Origin: Seriola aureovittata
Taxonomy: Eukaryota > Chordata > Actinopteri > Carangiformes > Carangidae
NCBI RefSeq assembly: GCF_021018895.1
Contig: NC_079368.1
Location: 13,246,501-13,310,500 of the forward strand
Reading direction: 5' to 3'
DNA length: 64,000 nt
Numbering within the stretch: position 1 is the stretch's first letter; each line of letters opens with the position of its first letter. Positions 13,161 through 25,290 of this stretch are shown one piece after another. Under the pieces are notes generated by a model, which did not search any database, had not been told where the DNA came from, and saw nothing but the letters and a program-made list of their open reading frames with translations. The position numbers and the translations under genes were made by a program.

Positions 13161-13316
13161 GTGGACTTGCTTGTGCCGACCAAGGTCACAGGTATCATCA
13201 CCCAGGGAGCTAAAGACTTTGGCCATGTCCAGTTTGTTGGCTCATACAAAGTTGCTTACAGTAATGATGGAGAGCGATGGAATGTATATCAAGATAAGAA
13301 ACAAGGGAAGGACAAG
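13161..13316 (+). CDS. edil3: edil3 penultimate coding exon (second discoidin domain)
   Basis: This internal exon encodes 52 residues, from Val-Asp-Leu-Leu-Val-Pro to Lys-Asp-Lys, in the middle of the second F5/8 type C (discoidin) domain of EDIL3/Del-1. EDIL3 is a secreted matrix protein; its family has three EGF repeats with an RGD integrin-binding motif followed by two discoidin domains that bind lipid or glycan surfaces. Visible hallmarks are [28 protein letters not shown] and W-x-VYQD, which match vertebrate EDIL3 nearly residue for residue and fit MFGE8 less well. A strong polypyrimidine tract and CAG acceptor end at 13160, and the donor AAG|GTAAGT begins at 13317. The exon is 156 bp, so both introns are phase 0. 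The preceding exons, encoding the EGF repeats, first discoidin domain and start of the second, lie upstream of the window. Teleosts can carry two edil3 paralogues, and I cannot tell which this is. Confidence 0.96.
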
Positions 13317-14356
13317 GTAAGTCGCTTTCACACCACATAATGACAAACACAAACGGGTTTAAACAGGTAGAAGATATTGACTGAACAGACTGTATACAAC
13401 GCATCTTTATCGTCATGTGCGCAAAGCAAACTTAGAAAAATAAAGTGGAATCATAAATGCATGCCTATGGGTAGTGTGAGTACTGAGGTTTTGAATTATA
13501 TATCGCACCATGAAGGCAAGGGGCATTCTGAGTGAAACGAGAGAAACAGTGTCAACAGAAAAAATGCATGGGAAGGATAGAAACCTGAAGCAGGTATTAA
13601 GTATGACCATGTCCATTTTGGGACCTGTCTGTTTCTCTTCTCCACTTCTCTTTAGCATCTCCTTATCTGTGGCTCAAACTGAGTGCGCCTGGTCTGTCCC
13701 ATTGCCTCTCGCTGGTTTGGGATCAGATAAGACTGTGCTGTCAAACCTGGCCTGGCCAGTGCTATGCTGAAAATCTTGTTTACAGCCCTTCAACAGAGTA
13801 CACATGTCCATTCCAATCGCCCACAACAACAGAGACGACACAGGGCTGCAGCAGCCTTTCTGCTGATATCAGGAGAGCTGCAGGCAGCAGGTTAGAGCCA
13901 AAGCTGAAGCCCCTTGTCTTTCAGACACTGGTGGCAAGAGAGGTAGTTTACTTTTCTCTCTCTCTGTGTTATTGAAAGATATGCCATACTTCTTCTGCTT
14001 ATTCGCTTATTGGTGATGTGTTGACTATGGGAAATTATGAGGCTGAGATCTAGTAGAACTCATATCTCATATCGCACTAAAAGCAAATACTGTAGAGGTG
14101 CTTGAAATTGTTATACACTGAGATCATGGAATATAATATGTTCTTTTTTTATTCTGCAGTTTGATTTAGGTCTTCATTTATGTCTTGAATATAATCTCAA
14201 AGTATATGATCATAGGAAGAATGCTTTACAGTGTAATTATCATTTTTAAACTTGTGGAAGACATTTGCGTGAATAAATAACCACATTTTCATAAGTGAAC
14301 GTGTGTAAAAGGTGTCGTAAAACAAAACTTAACTCTTTGAACATGAAAAAGACATT

Positions 14357-15014
14357 TGATGTTCTGCTTATCCCGGGTCAGTTTGTGATGGCAGCAGGCT
14401 AAACAGGATATTCCAGACATTCGTATCCCCAGCAACATTTCCCAGCTCCTCCTGGGGGATCCCGAGGCATTCCCAGGCCAGTTGGGATACCTTATCCCTC
14501 CAGCGAGCTCTGGGTCTACCACAGGGTCTCCTCCCAGTTAGACGTGCCCGGAAAACCTCCAAAGGAAGGCACCCAGGAGGCATCCTAATCAGATGCCCAG
14601 ACAACCTCAGCTGGCTCCTGTCGACACGAAGGCGCAGTGGCTTTACTCTTGAGTTCCCTCCAGATGTCTGGGCCCCTCACCCTATCTCTAAGGCTGAGCC
14701 CAGACACCATACGGAGGAAACTCATTTCGGCCACTTGTATCCGCCATCTAATTTTTTTGGGCACTCCCCAGAGCTCATGACCACAGGTGAGGCTTGACTG
14801 GTAAATGGAAAGCTTCACCTTCCGGCTCAGCTCTCTCTTCACCAAAACGGTCCGGTACAGCGTCTGAATTATTTCTGACTCGGCACCAATCCACCTGTCC
14901 ATGTCACGCTCCATTTTACTGTCACTCGTGAACAAGATCCCAAGATACTTTAACTCCCTTCACTTGGCCACCACTATGGCCTCAGACTTGGAGGTGCTGA
15001 GTCCCACCCCAGGG
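14357..15014 (-). mobile_element. 5'-truncated LINE 3' end (RTE/Rex3-like)
   Basis: Read on the minus strand, this fragment encodes the C-terminal tail of a non-LTR retrotransposon reverse transcriptase in interrupted frames. Motifs include KYLGILFTSD, MDRWIGA, VKRELSRKVKLSIYQS, CGHELWGV, AEMSFLRMVSGLSLRDRVRG, SGHLIRMPPGCLP, TGRRPCGRPRARWRD and LAWECLGIPQEEL. The final LLPSQTDPG is followed by CGGGATAAGCAGAA, which resembles the short 3' end (GGATAAGCGGAAGA) I associate with fish RTE/Rex3 elements; the usual GATG tail is eroded. The endonuclease and catalytic RT core are absent, as expected for 5' truncation during target-primed insertion. The RTE assignment rests on tail and motifs and could be a related clade. 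Confidence 0.8.
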
Positions 15015-18000
15015 TTTGTGGTTGTGCATCATATTTTGTTTGCACAGATAATTCAAGTGCTTGTAAGATATTCAGATGCTGAGACAATGTCGTCATGCTT
15101 GAGTGCAACTTTTTTTTGTGGCTGAGCAACCTCTTAGACGAGGTGAGACAGGCACACAAAACTACCACCTTCTAACAATTGACCCTTATTTGACACCGTA
15201 TTAGTAATTGAAGGCAGATTGATTTAGATTTCACTAGATTTAATCTTTAATGCATATTGGCCCATGTTCATTTATTAATGCAAATTTCTTCCACACATTT
15301 AAAAAATATAATCCAATAGGAAAGCATTTGTGAATAGGTCTCTAATGGCTTAAAAATCCTCCAGTCGCTCATCTTCCATAATACCTTATTTCAAAGTCTT
15401 ACTGCAGTCTATGCCCTGCAGTGTGTGCACATAAAAGCATCAGCTATGATGTCTGGCTTTCTTGTAAAAACTGATTCTGAGCAGTTGGTGGAGGTTATGT
15501 GTTAACTTTAACTGTCATTTCAAGATAAGATTTTTATTTTGTTTGGCTCAGTGTGATAGTGATCTAACACAGTAATATGACAGCACTTTGTTAAAGCGAA
15601 TAATACCCATCAATAGCCGGTTATCAATTTATACCCTTATCCTGTTTTGCGGAGCCAGAGCAGCAGCAGCCGATCGTCAGAAATATTTTTCCACTTCTAC
15701 AGTCAAATTCTTTGCTTCGAGAGTTTATAATTTCAACACCCATGATGATCTTTGGATACGGGCCACTGCAGGCTCAGCACGATTTTCAATCTAAATACTG
15801 AGCACTGGAAGGCTTCCAAAGGCCTGGCAGGCATCATCTGAAATAACAAAGGGAAGGAGAGAAAAATACTGGTGACATCTCAGGAACCTATTATGTTTAT
15901 TATTTTTTATTTCTAAATCTCATTTTCAGGAAAGAGAAAAACGTATATATGTATAGCACAAGACACAAGACATTTGATCGTCTATGTGTTCCCTGTCTAT
16001 AATTCAGACCAGAACCAAGGGTAGACTAGTCAATCTGAGTCCGTGTGTGCTCTGTATTAGAGGGCAGGCATGTTTAGCAAGGCTTCTGAAAATGTCAATC
16101 AGTTTGTCCCTAGCGGAGCCAAGGGGCTGTTCAGATGTATGATTCTTCAAGGTGTTTTCCCCCTTCAGTCAACTGAAGCAGCCATTAATGCTAGAGGACA
16201 CATTTGGCTGTTGGACTCCCGAGGGTGCTCCTGCCACACCACAATGCTCGACTTGGAAGGGATATATTTTGTGTGTGTGTGTGGGTGTCTGGTTTGGGCA
16301 CACCGGTAGAGGCTTGTAAGTATTCTTCTCAGCTCCCCCCTTCAGCTCCTGTGTGGCAGCGGCTGCAGGCAGTTACATCTAGATTGAGAGAGGAGGCTCT
16401 GTCAGAATACAGATGTTGTCAAAGCAGGGGCACATGACACACACACACACACCACGGTAACCCTCTACAAAATCCATGGAGTGCCGAGTACCTGTGTACT
16501 GCACTTTTAACTGACAAGTAACAACTTAGTCCATTGTTTAAACATAATTAAACTGGGGTACATTGCGTAATTATACATATCGGCTCGGCTGCATTCCCAC
16601 ATGCACACACTATCCGCACCTGGGTCATTGCGTGGTCTATTGCTGCACCACTGCTCTTTCCTGGGTGTCAATATTTACACAGTTGATGGGGACAATCAAG
16701 CACAAAGGTAATTGATTTATGTTTAATAGTGTTTCACTCAGGTGACACAGGGTTAATTAGCCATTAGAGCCTTCAGTTCCCTCCGGGTCATGGGGTGACT
16801 GACTGTTAGATACTGTAGCTGGGAATACAATCATTTTAAGATTAGCTACTTATTATAGTGATACCTTCCTTTTCTACCGTCCCTGGAAAATATTAGCTTC
16901 AAGGTTTAATGCGCCGGAGGGTTAATAAAACACATAACTAGATAACATATTCCTGGCTTCTTAAAAGAGGTGGGTAGTTGTGTATTTCTGCTTGATAGAG
17001 TGTAACTGCCTCCTCCTAAGCTGGCACGCTGCTCTTGACCTTTCAATGAAGACGTGGCTGAGTTTTCCCAGTATCACCGCAGCTGGCTCAGGCTACAAGA
17101 GGGCAGAGAGCAAAAAACATGTGAGCAACCTGCTTTCTTGTATGGGCAGTGTTGTATCTCCGGGCACAAACAAGGCCTACCTTAGTAATGCATACCCATG
17201 AAGCTACCAGCCTGGGAAATCAATAGTTGGGAGCAGACTTTTGGCCCCTGGGTCAGTCTGAAGACACACACAGAAATGTGCCCTGTATGCTTGTGTCTTG
17301 ACTATTGGATAATATAATCATACTTGGAGGGCATGAAGCGAGACCTACCGTGAACTAGCTCTCGCATATTTGACTAAAAGGTCAATCTATAAGATGTAAA
17401 GACACCTTGGATGTGTGTGTTAGCCAAAGTCAAAGGGTTGATTGTCTCAGTGCTGCTGAAATCAGTGGTGCTTCCTGACTTTGGCAACAGAAACGGAGAC
17501 TAACGGTTTAAAGTGAAAAACTAGAACATTAAGATATTTTAGTAGCTGGCAGCTAGCACAGACAACTAGCAGTCTTCTTCACTCGGCAGTTGCAAGAGGC
17601 TCATCCTCTTTTTTTTCCTGATGTCGGGCAGGATGAACGTTGGTCAGACACAGCAGGTCAGGCTTCAGCTGCAGGAGCTGCATCATTTATGCTCTGCTCT
17701 ATCTGTATTTTGTTTTCTCATTGCTGAAGTGGGACACAAATCAAATCTGTTAATTCCTCAGCTTAATGAAACCTAATCGTAGTTACAGTAATTTCATTAT
17801 GTTGCTGTAACAGTCACTATTTACAGCAGCCACTGCTCTAACTCAACTAGTCATAGTTATGTGTGCGTATATATATACTGTATTTATATGGCCGTTGAGA
17901 AACAGAATGGACATGCAAAGGCCAGTAAATGAAATCATATTTGGAATGTGAGTAGTCAGAGGTGTTGTAAGGCGTAGAAACAAACCACAGGGCAAACACA

Positions 18001-19160
18001 ACAGAACAGGGTTGCAGGCAGGGCAGAGAGGGAAAGATCTACAATACAAGAATTCATGCAAAATGTCTACATCGGCAAATAGTAAAAGACATGTTTTAAC
18101 CTACTGCACAACTATTTTGTTGAAATTTGGAAATATGATTCACCAAGGCAATGCATTTGATCATATGCAAATGAAGAAATCGAGTTTTAGTAACTATTGA
18201 TAATGTCTACATATTGCATACTTGCTTATGTGGCAAGAAACTTTCTTTAAAATGCTTTGTGAATAACAGGAGATGGCTCAGTGTCACACAGCTTTCATAG
18301 AGTTTGCTGGTAATTGCTGGAATAATTTCTTTACACCTGAGTACCTCTGGCTTAGACATGTTTCAAATGACATATTTTGTTGTTTTCTTTCTACCTCTAA
18401 ATTATTTAATACACTAAAAGTCATTTGCCAATATGTTGTTGTCGAGGATATTTTCATCATCTTGCTATCTTGCTGATATTATTTGTCCTTTTATTGAGAT
18501 TCCTCACATATCCTGTTCCAGACAGTTTATTTTAGAGACATTGCCTCTGACACTGTGCAGTTCCCCAGACAGTCTAGGACAGATTCTTGTCATATTTCAA
18601 TCAGCTGTTGCCTTTATGGCCTTCTTGTCCTGCCTTTTATATTGTGCTTTTATGTGCCCTGGTTGTAATATTACAGTTCTGGCAACACTCCTGGAAGTGA
18701 CACATTTCTTTTTTTCCACTGTCAAATGTTTATTGTTGTGTTATTCTAAAATCAGTAGAATTTTATGATCCGTGCAACGTGACTTTCTTAACTTTATTAT
18801 GAAGTATCAGTGTAAGCATCATGTAGTTGAAAGAATCACTGTCAAAAAGCACTGAAACAGATGTGGGCTGGAGCAAATGGGAGAGCCTAACCACACTGCT
18901 CAGGACTTCAGATGGAGTCATGTCAATAATTGTTTATTTAAAAATGTGTTGATATAATAATTTCTTTTTTCTAAATTTGTGGAATATATGAAAACTGCAG
19001 AAGTACAAGATAAGGAAACCTTAGATATTTATTGATTTTTCTCTGATTATTAAGTAGTAGAGGAAGAGGGAGAGATGAAAGAGAGTAGCATCCTTTGCTT
19101 GTCTGCAGATGCAAACCTTGTCTGACTACAGCTCCATGCTACAGTATAGATGAGAAAGAC

Positions 19161-19184
19161 GGGGGGGGGGGGGGGGGGGGGGGG
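19161..19184. repeat. poly-G run (24 G)
   Basis: 24 consecutive G bases in the edil3 last intron. On the transcribed strand this could form a G-quadruplex, and its length is prone to assembly error. Confidence 0.9.
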
Positions 19185-20758
19185 CTGCAGGAAGAAAATG
19201 AGGAAAAAGAATGAAATAAGGACAGTAATGAAAGTGTACACCTGTCACATGATTTCAGCTTCAGTCCTCAGTTAGATTAACTCACAAAAGCACTGAGAAC
19301 CACATGTGACATGGAAGAAGTCACAGCAATGGAAACACACGCACATGCTAGGAGGAGGAGGTTTGATATCTTGTCACATTATTGCATATTGATCTGGGAC
19401 AATTACATCTTATATGTCCAGCTGACACTGGATAACCAAATGGCTCACAACAGTATCTACTACATGCTCAAACCATGTCTTTCATGCTCCAGCTTCTATA
19501 GAATCTGGACAATATTGAATCCTTATTCAGACTTATGATTATATGCTTTAGTGGAATTCATTTTCTAAGAGTTTTATAATGATGAAAGTGACATAAGGCT
19601 CAAAATGAAATGGGATTTCCAATTATAATATTTCAGGTTGTTACAAGCACCAACATCAAGCTTAAGTGGCCTAAAGCTATTATATACTTGTGAATAATTA
19701 CAGCCTAAATGTGAGTGTTGTTCTCTATAGTCGCAACCACGTAAAAAAAGAAAAGTAAAAGCTATAGCTTCTTTGTTTGAGTTTCAAATTGTCTTTAAGT
19801 TTTGTCTTAAGTTAATTGAAAAGTTTAGTTTTTAGTTTTCATAGAAGAAATAAATAAATGACAACATTTCACGTATATTGATTTTCCTTTAACCTTTGTT
19901 TAATTTTCACCATCATGTACTCATATTTTTATTTATATTTTTAAGAGCTTTTCTGGTTTATTATGATGGTGGATGAGATTGCACACTTGCTTCATGTAGG
20001 AAAATATATATTATGATTTTCTCAACTGCAGTGTAAGCAGATGCATGTCCCTTAAACTGCAGAAGATTGGATGAATATTAGTCGAGCAAACAAGATTAAG
20101 ATTAAGGTTATATTTGCATTAGCCATGTAAAAGCAGGATTTGCCAGTCTTAAAAAACAAAGATATTCTGGTTTGTCTGTGGACAAATTTGTCAAAAATAT
20201 TTTTATTACATTTTTCATTCAGCTTTTATAGGTTATTTATCCAATGAAGTGGAATACAAGATAACTCCTTCTTTTTCATGGGGGGGGCACAACAGATTGT
20301 CACCAGGTTGCGGACAAAATTTCGATAAAGATGAACCTTTCACAACTTCCCTACTCGGTTTCCTTTTGTATCTCTAGTGTGTGCGAATGAGGCATTAACG
20401 CAGTTTGTATGACCAATTCCTTTTCTCACTTTCTATTACCCTCTTTGTAATTACCGCCGTGAGGTTTATGTGAATGGTGTCTTCCAGTAGGCAATGTGCT
20501 TACTAACAAACACAGAGGCTGGGGCACGTAAAACTTAAATCACCAAATCTCCTCTTTGACCTTCTATTTTAGGATAGTATGTGAATATTTTGTCCAACCG
20601 CACAAGGTCGAAACTATTGTCCTCCAAAACCCTGCATGGCCATCGCTGTAGTACCTGTTATGATGAAACCTTCGAGATCATGTGTTGACCGGCTAAATCT
20701 AAAACCAGCACCTTGGATGAAAGGGAATTAGTTGAAGCTTCACTCTCAAAATGGTCGA

Positions 20759-20770
20759 CCCCCCCCCCCC
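20759..20770. repeat. poly-C run (12 C)
   Basis: Twelve consecutive C bases in the edil3 last intron. Confidence 0.9.
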
Positions 20771-21997
20771 AACCTCCCTATTTCCAGCACCTGCTTGGAT
20801 TTAGCCCAGTGATTTTCCATCTCACACAACAGTGAATCCCATTACATCCCAATTACACAGGCATAATCATGTCTGTTTAAATTAAATGATCATATCCTTC
20901 AATGAAGCACTCATTGTAGATACATTTCTTCCTAATATACTTCATTCTGCTGTCTATTAAGCAAACACCAACAAAAAGCTTCTAATAATCAACAGCAGAA
21001 CACACGTCCCAGTATGACAGTTATATTTGTTTGTATCTGGCAGCTTGTTAATCCTTGAACTGGTGTTTCAAGGCTTTTCTAATGGCTTTTAAATCTCACT
21101 GAATTGATGTAATAGTGATGTACATACTGAAATCTCTTTCTTAACAACTTCAATGTGTAGAATATAGTAAATACAATGACATTTTCAATATTTCCATGAA
21201 GGATATGCTGGTGGCTACATGATAACAGTGTAGGTGTATTGATCCGGAACTCACATTAGTCTGTAACACAATATGTTATGACTTTTATGGAGCCAAAGCT
21301 GGAAAAAAAACAGGGCTTTTCATTCATAGCAACATTTCTGGCATCCACCAAAGCCTTTCTTTTATTGCCAAAGTGAAAAATTCATGAAAATTTATGACAA
21401 AATTGAAAGAAAGAAGAAAACCAACAAGCATAGGATGCATGTTAATAGCACCAGCGCTCGGTGAGGAGGAGAAAACAACGGTAGATGTCTGTCACTAATT
21501 GTGAAGGTGGGATTCCAGCTGTGCCGCTCTAACAACGCACAATTTTCCGCAGGGGGAAACTGCTGATTTGCTCACTTGTGAGGTGCATAAAAGAAAAGTA
21601 CCAAGAATAGAATTCTGAGAATGTACCGTTATTGGCAGTGTTTGAATTGAAACTCTGATTGGCTGCACTTCACTACCTGTTCAGGCATAAGGCCTTCAAG
21701 GTAACTGGAGTCTGGAGAAATCAGGCAAGAAATGCACCAGGAATGTTCTGCACCTGCCTCCCAGTAAAAAGAAGTCACAACATGTTGCCTCCTAAAGCAT
21801 TTGGTAACTATTCTTTCAGTCTTAAAAGCCCCTGAATATTGCTGCAGCATTAAAATGAAGTTTTGTAATTAATGGTTTTTCATGGTGGTTTGTTTTTGTA
21901 GAGAAAAAACCTTGACTCTAGCTTCTGTTCTTGTTGTGTAAATAAACAATCAGTTATAAATAATCATCATAATTCCTCCATTCTGCTGTTTCCACAG

Positions 21998-22147
21998 GTA
22001 TTCCAGGGGAACTTTGACAACGACACACACAGAAAGAACGTGATAGACCCGCCCATCTACGCTCGGCTGATCCGGATCCTTCCTTGGTCATGGTACGGCA
22101 GGATCACTTTGCGTGTAGAAATACTCGGATGCACAGAGGAAGAGTGA
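21998..22147 (+). CDS. edil3: edil3 terminal coding exon and stop codon
   Basis: The last coding exon gives 49 residues and a TGA stop at 22145-22147. It starts Val-Phe-Gln-Gly-Asn-Phe-Asp-Asn, passes through DPPIYAR and [13 protein letters not shown], and ends LGCTEEE. This is the C-terminal part of the second discoidin domain, with the conserved final Cys that in this family closes the domain by a disulfide. The acceptor (tttccacag) ends at 21997, and the exon joins the one at 13161-13316 in phase 0 across an 8,681-bp intron. VFQGN-DND and the CTEEE tail distinguish EDIL3 from MFGE8. From memory, mammalian EDIL3 has His where this copy has Leu (YAR-Leu-IRIL) and differs near the end (TLR-Val-Glu-Ile). 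The open frame, intact splice site and expected C terminus argue for a functional gene. Confidence 0.97.
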   Translation, partial: VFQGNFDNDTHRKNVIDPPIYARLIRILPWSWYGRITLRVEILGCTEEE

Positions 22148-25100
22148 AGTCCTTTCCTCCATCTTTCTTGCCATCGCCCCCTGTCCCTTGGCATACTGGA
22201 GTCTCTCACCCAGTATATCAAAAATAAACTGTGCAACCTGTAAAAAGAAATTGATTTCCAATGGAATTTTTCAAGAATAAGTGTTTGGTTGTGGTGGGTT
22301 GCTGTTTGTTCTTTTGTACAATGATTTCAAACCTGCCCCTGATCCACTTTTGTCTTTTAGTTTTCCTCTTTAAAGCGTGATCTTTGTCTTTTTATTCTTC
22401 AAGATGTACCATCCTGTTTGGAATGAACTTCTGTAATATATATATATGGGAGGGGTGGGGTTAGGGGGGTGGAGTCGGAAGAGGGGGTCTCACTGTGGTT
22501 TTAACTTGTTGCCATGGAAGCTATTGTACAGTATCACTTTTTAACAAAGATGTGAAATCTGTCTGCCGTGCTTCATCGGACATGATTAACCAATGTCATA
22601 CCATAACTAAACTGTCTAAAATAGAATGTAGAGATCACATGTTATCACATTATCGGATATATTTTTACTTGGATTACTACACTTCCTCAAGCCATGCTTT
22701 TACCCTAATGGACACTGGCATTATTACATCAATCAAAACACTATTAATGCTCTTGTATTATATGTAAAAGACTAAGAAATTGCATGGTGCGTGAATTATA
22801 AATGTATACTATGACAAATCATTTAAAACCTCTAGCCCTGAGAGCAAATGGCTTTGATTTAGGGACCTATTTTTATGTGCATTTTTAAATAGTTCTGAAA
22901 CATTAACACACACTGCAAAAGCTTGCTGGAGATGACTGATATGTGAGACAACAGACAAAACACTGCAGTTTAGAATGGTTCTGCAGCACTGACACTGAGG
23001 CTTATAGGCTCTCTAGTAAAATATCCTAATGCTCTCATAAGGAGTTTCCATTTTTTATTTGATTCTATTTGATTATCGCTACACTTTTTCTAAGATATTT
23101 GGAATTACTGTTTGTGCTTGTTCTTTTTTTTTGTATTTATTTAGATTTATTTGTCTCAGCTGTCAGTTGCATACAAATGTATGTTTAATGTCTTAGTGTT
23201 GTCTTGGAGATCTAAGTTGAATCAATTAAAAAGCTCAGGATAGATGTCATTTATAGTAACCCACAAATGTATAATTTTTGGCCACCTATTTAAAGATTTC
23301 TGTGTATTATTTAAAGAAAATGTCAAATGAGTGAGAGCAATTATTTAAATCATGTCCATATATGCATAATTCAAATATTGAAAGCAGTCTTTTATTTTTT
23401 TTTATCCCAGATAGATTATAAATTTATTAATTTCTTTATTTTCAAAAGAGAGCAAATGTCGAAGATTAATAATATATTAATACGTGTCATTATCTCGAAC
23501 CTACAATGACGATGAACCGTGGTAACAGTACAGAGCTTGAAAGTAAATATGGACTGTGACTTTCTTTCAAGGGATTTAATCTGGATTAAAATAATACAGT
23601 AATGAAATGTTAAAGAACTTCTGGGTATTTTCACATGACATGACAGCAGCTCGCTGCGTGTTCAGATGGATTCAGGGTGCTGAAAATATTTAGACACATT
23701 AAGGTTGTGGGGGATAAAGATGCTGTTATGCCAATCACGTTGAAACCTTATGCTAATGCAGTTTTCAGTGTATGGCTTCTGCTGTTGGCTGCATCCCGCA
23801 GTAAATGAACAGTGATGCTTGGTTGGTTAAAGAAATGGAAGTAAACAAGTACCCGAGGTACTGCAGCAGTGTCAAAACTTACAGCCCATTCTACACGGCT
23901 TAAAAATAGGCCTGGATTACTCCTGTGGTTTCCACTCTTGACTAGTTTCCCCAAAGCTCTCAAGTGCTCCAATAAGAGCTGAAAGGAGCCATGTCTACTT
24001 TTATGCTTTACTCGCGACCTGTCAGCTTTCAGTCGCTTAACTAACCAATCATTTCATATTGTAGGAAAACCGTGTTTCTGTTTTGAGACTGCAGCACAGC
24101 CTGAAAGAGAAAGTAAGACATTTACAGGAAATTCCGAATTTAATTTAATGCACCTTTTCAAATTTGCTTGCCTGACTACATTAGAAATACAACCGTGGCA
24201 CTCTTATTTTCATCACTTTATATGTAATGAATAAAAATGCATTGGAATCAAACACTGATGGACTTACTCCTACGTCCAAAATGATGAAAAGCACAGCAAG
24301 AAAACATCAAGAAATGTGTCACCGTCCAAATATTTTGGAGCTTACTTTGTATTGTTGTGTTCTAGGGCATTTTCAGCCGTCATGCCATCAACATGGTTGT
24401 TGTTGTAGTTGACAAGTAACCGTATGAAGTCTGAAAACAAAACACAAGTTTTGACTGGTAACTGGAACTGAGTATAGCCAACTGTATTCTGGTTTGGCAA
24501 ATTATATTATGGTATACAGTATATGATACAGTAGAATATAATGGTCCTGATGTTTCTAAAGACAGGGATATCTTGGAAAGGTTTACTTTTGTTATTGCCA
24601 AACTCAGTCAAAGACTTTACTGTAGATTATCAATATGTGAAAATAGTTATTGGTGTAAATCAGTGACTGTCATTCTTTCGGTTCATGGACACAGAATAAG
24701 CATAAATAGATCATGTCTCACCGATTATTTGTCTTGAACATTTTCCATTTTGATTCTTCAGTTGCTTCTTTCCAAATAGCTATATCTTAGCCAGAATCTG
24801 CTCTGACGGATCTGCGTAGTTCATTTCCTGTGAGCTCTTATCACAGAGCAGGCCGGCTACAAAGCTTTGAGGACGTTTGCATGATGTATGAGTTTGAGCA
24901 GTACAGTATAACAAAGATGTCCACCGGCACATTATGTTCTTGCATATCATAAAAGATGTAATAGCCTTTACTTTGTACTCACCATTGATTGTCTTGTGCA
25001 TTGTAAAACTTCATCTCATGGGTTAAAAAGGGGGCGCAAAGTGGAAACTCATCCTGTCTTTGTATCTCTGCGTCAGCTGTTCACCTATTATTTCTTACCT

Positions 25101-25268
25101 CCTCAGTCTGAGTGTCAATCACTATCTAGAAAAACGCACCTATTATAATGCTGGTTAGGTTTGAGCCTGCAGAGGAGAGTGAGAAGCTGTGTACAGTCAA
25201 AAAAAGATGTTGCTTCAAAATAAAAGCTCTTTCAGTTTGACAAATAAAAACATATCTGTGAAAATGAC
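22148..25268 (+). other. edil3: probable long 3' UTR of edil3
   Basis: This AT-rich, non-repetitive stretch directly follows the edil3 stop. An early AATAAA lies at 22223-22228, only about 76 bp after the stop. The best-formed end signal is near 25.25 kb, with two AATAAA hexamers followed by a T/GT-rich element. Vertebrate EDIL3 mRNAs are known to have 3' UTRs of a few kilobases, so the distal end is plausible; both ends could be used. It also holds a short TA run at 22433-22447. The boundary is inferred and no other exon is visible here. Confidence 0.5.
22223..22228 (+). promoter_or_regulatory. candidate proximal poly(A) signal of edil3
   Basis: A perfect AATAAA lies 76 bp after the edil3 stop. 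The sequence about 60-90 bp downstream is TTTGGTTGTGGTGGGTTG-like, which could serve as a GU-rich element. Use would give a very short 3' UTR, so it may be an alternative site. Confidence 0.25.
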
Positions 25269-25290
25269 ATGGTTGTTTTGTTTTTTCTTG
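25219..25290 (+). promoter_or_regulatory. candidate distal poly(A) signal of edil3
   Basis: Two AATAAA hexamers, at 25219-25224 and 25243-25248, are followed about 22 bp later by a GT/T-rich stretch (25271-25290) of the type that binds cleavage stimulation factor. Cleavage would fall near 25260-25268. This is the clearest such arrangement between the stop codon and 26 kb. Confidence 0.45.

Larger units (their letters stand above)
13317..21997 (+). other. edil3 last intron (8.7 kb)
   Basis: The intron is bounded by donor GTAAGT at 13317 and acceptor CAG at 21995-21997. It contains a minus-strand LINE fragment (14.36-15.01 kb), a poly-G run (19161-19184), a poly-C run (20759-20770) and otherwise unique AT-rich sequence. 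An open frame of 111 codons at 18433-18768 has the Leu/Phe/Ser/Cys-rich composition expected of chance translation and no recognisable domain. Confidence 0.85.

Noticed and set aside
13108..13320. 70-codon frame overlapping the edil3 exon in another reading frame
   Set aside because: Shadow of the real exon at 13161-13316.
18433..18768. 111-codon hydrophobic + frame in the edil3 intron
   Set aside because: Composition (Leu, Phe, Ser, Cys) is typical of AT-rich chance translation; no splice or start context.
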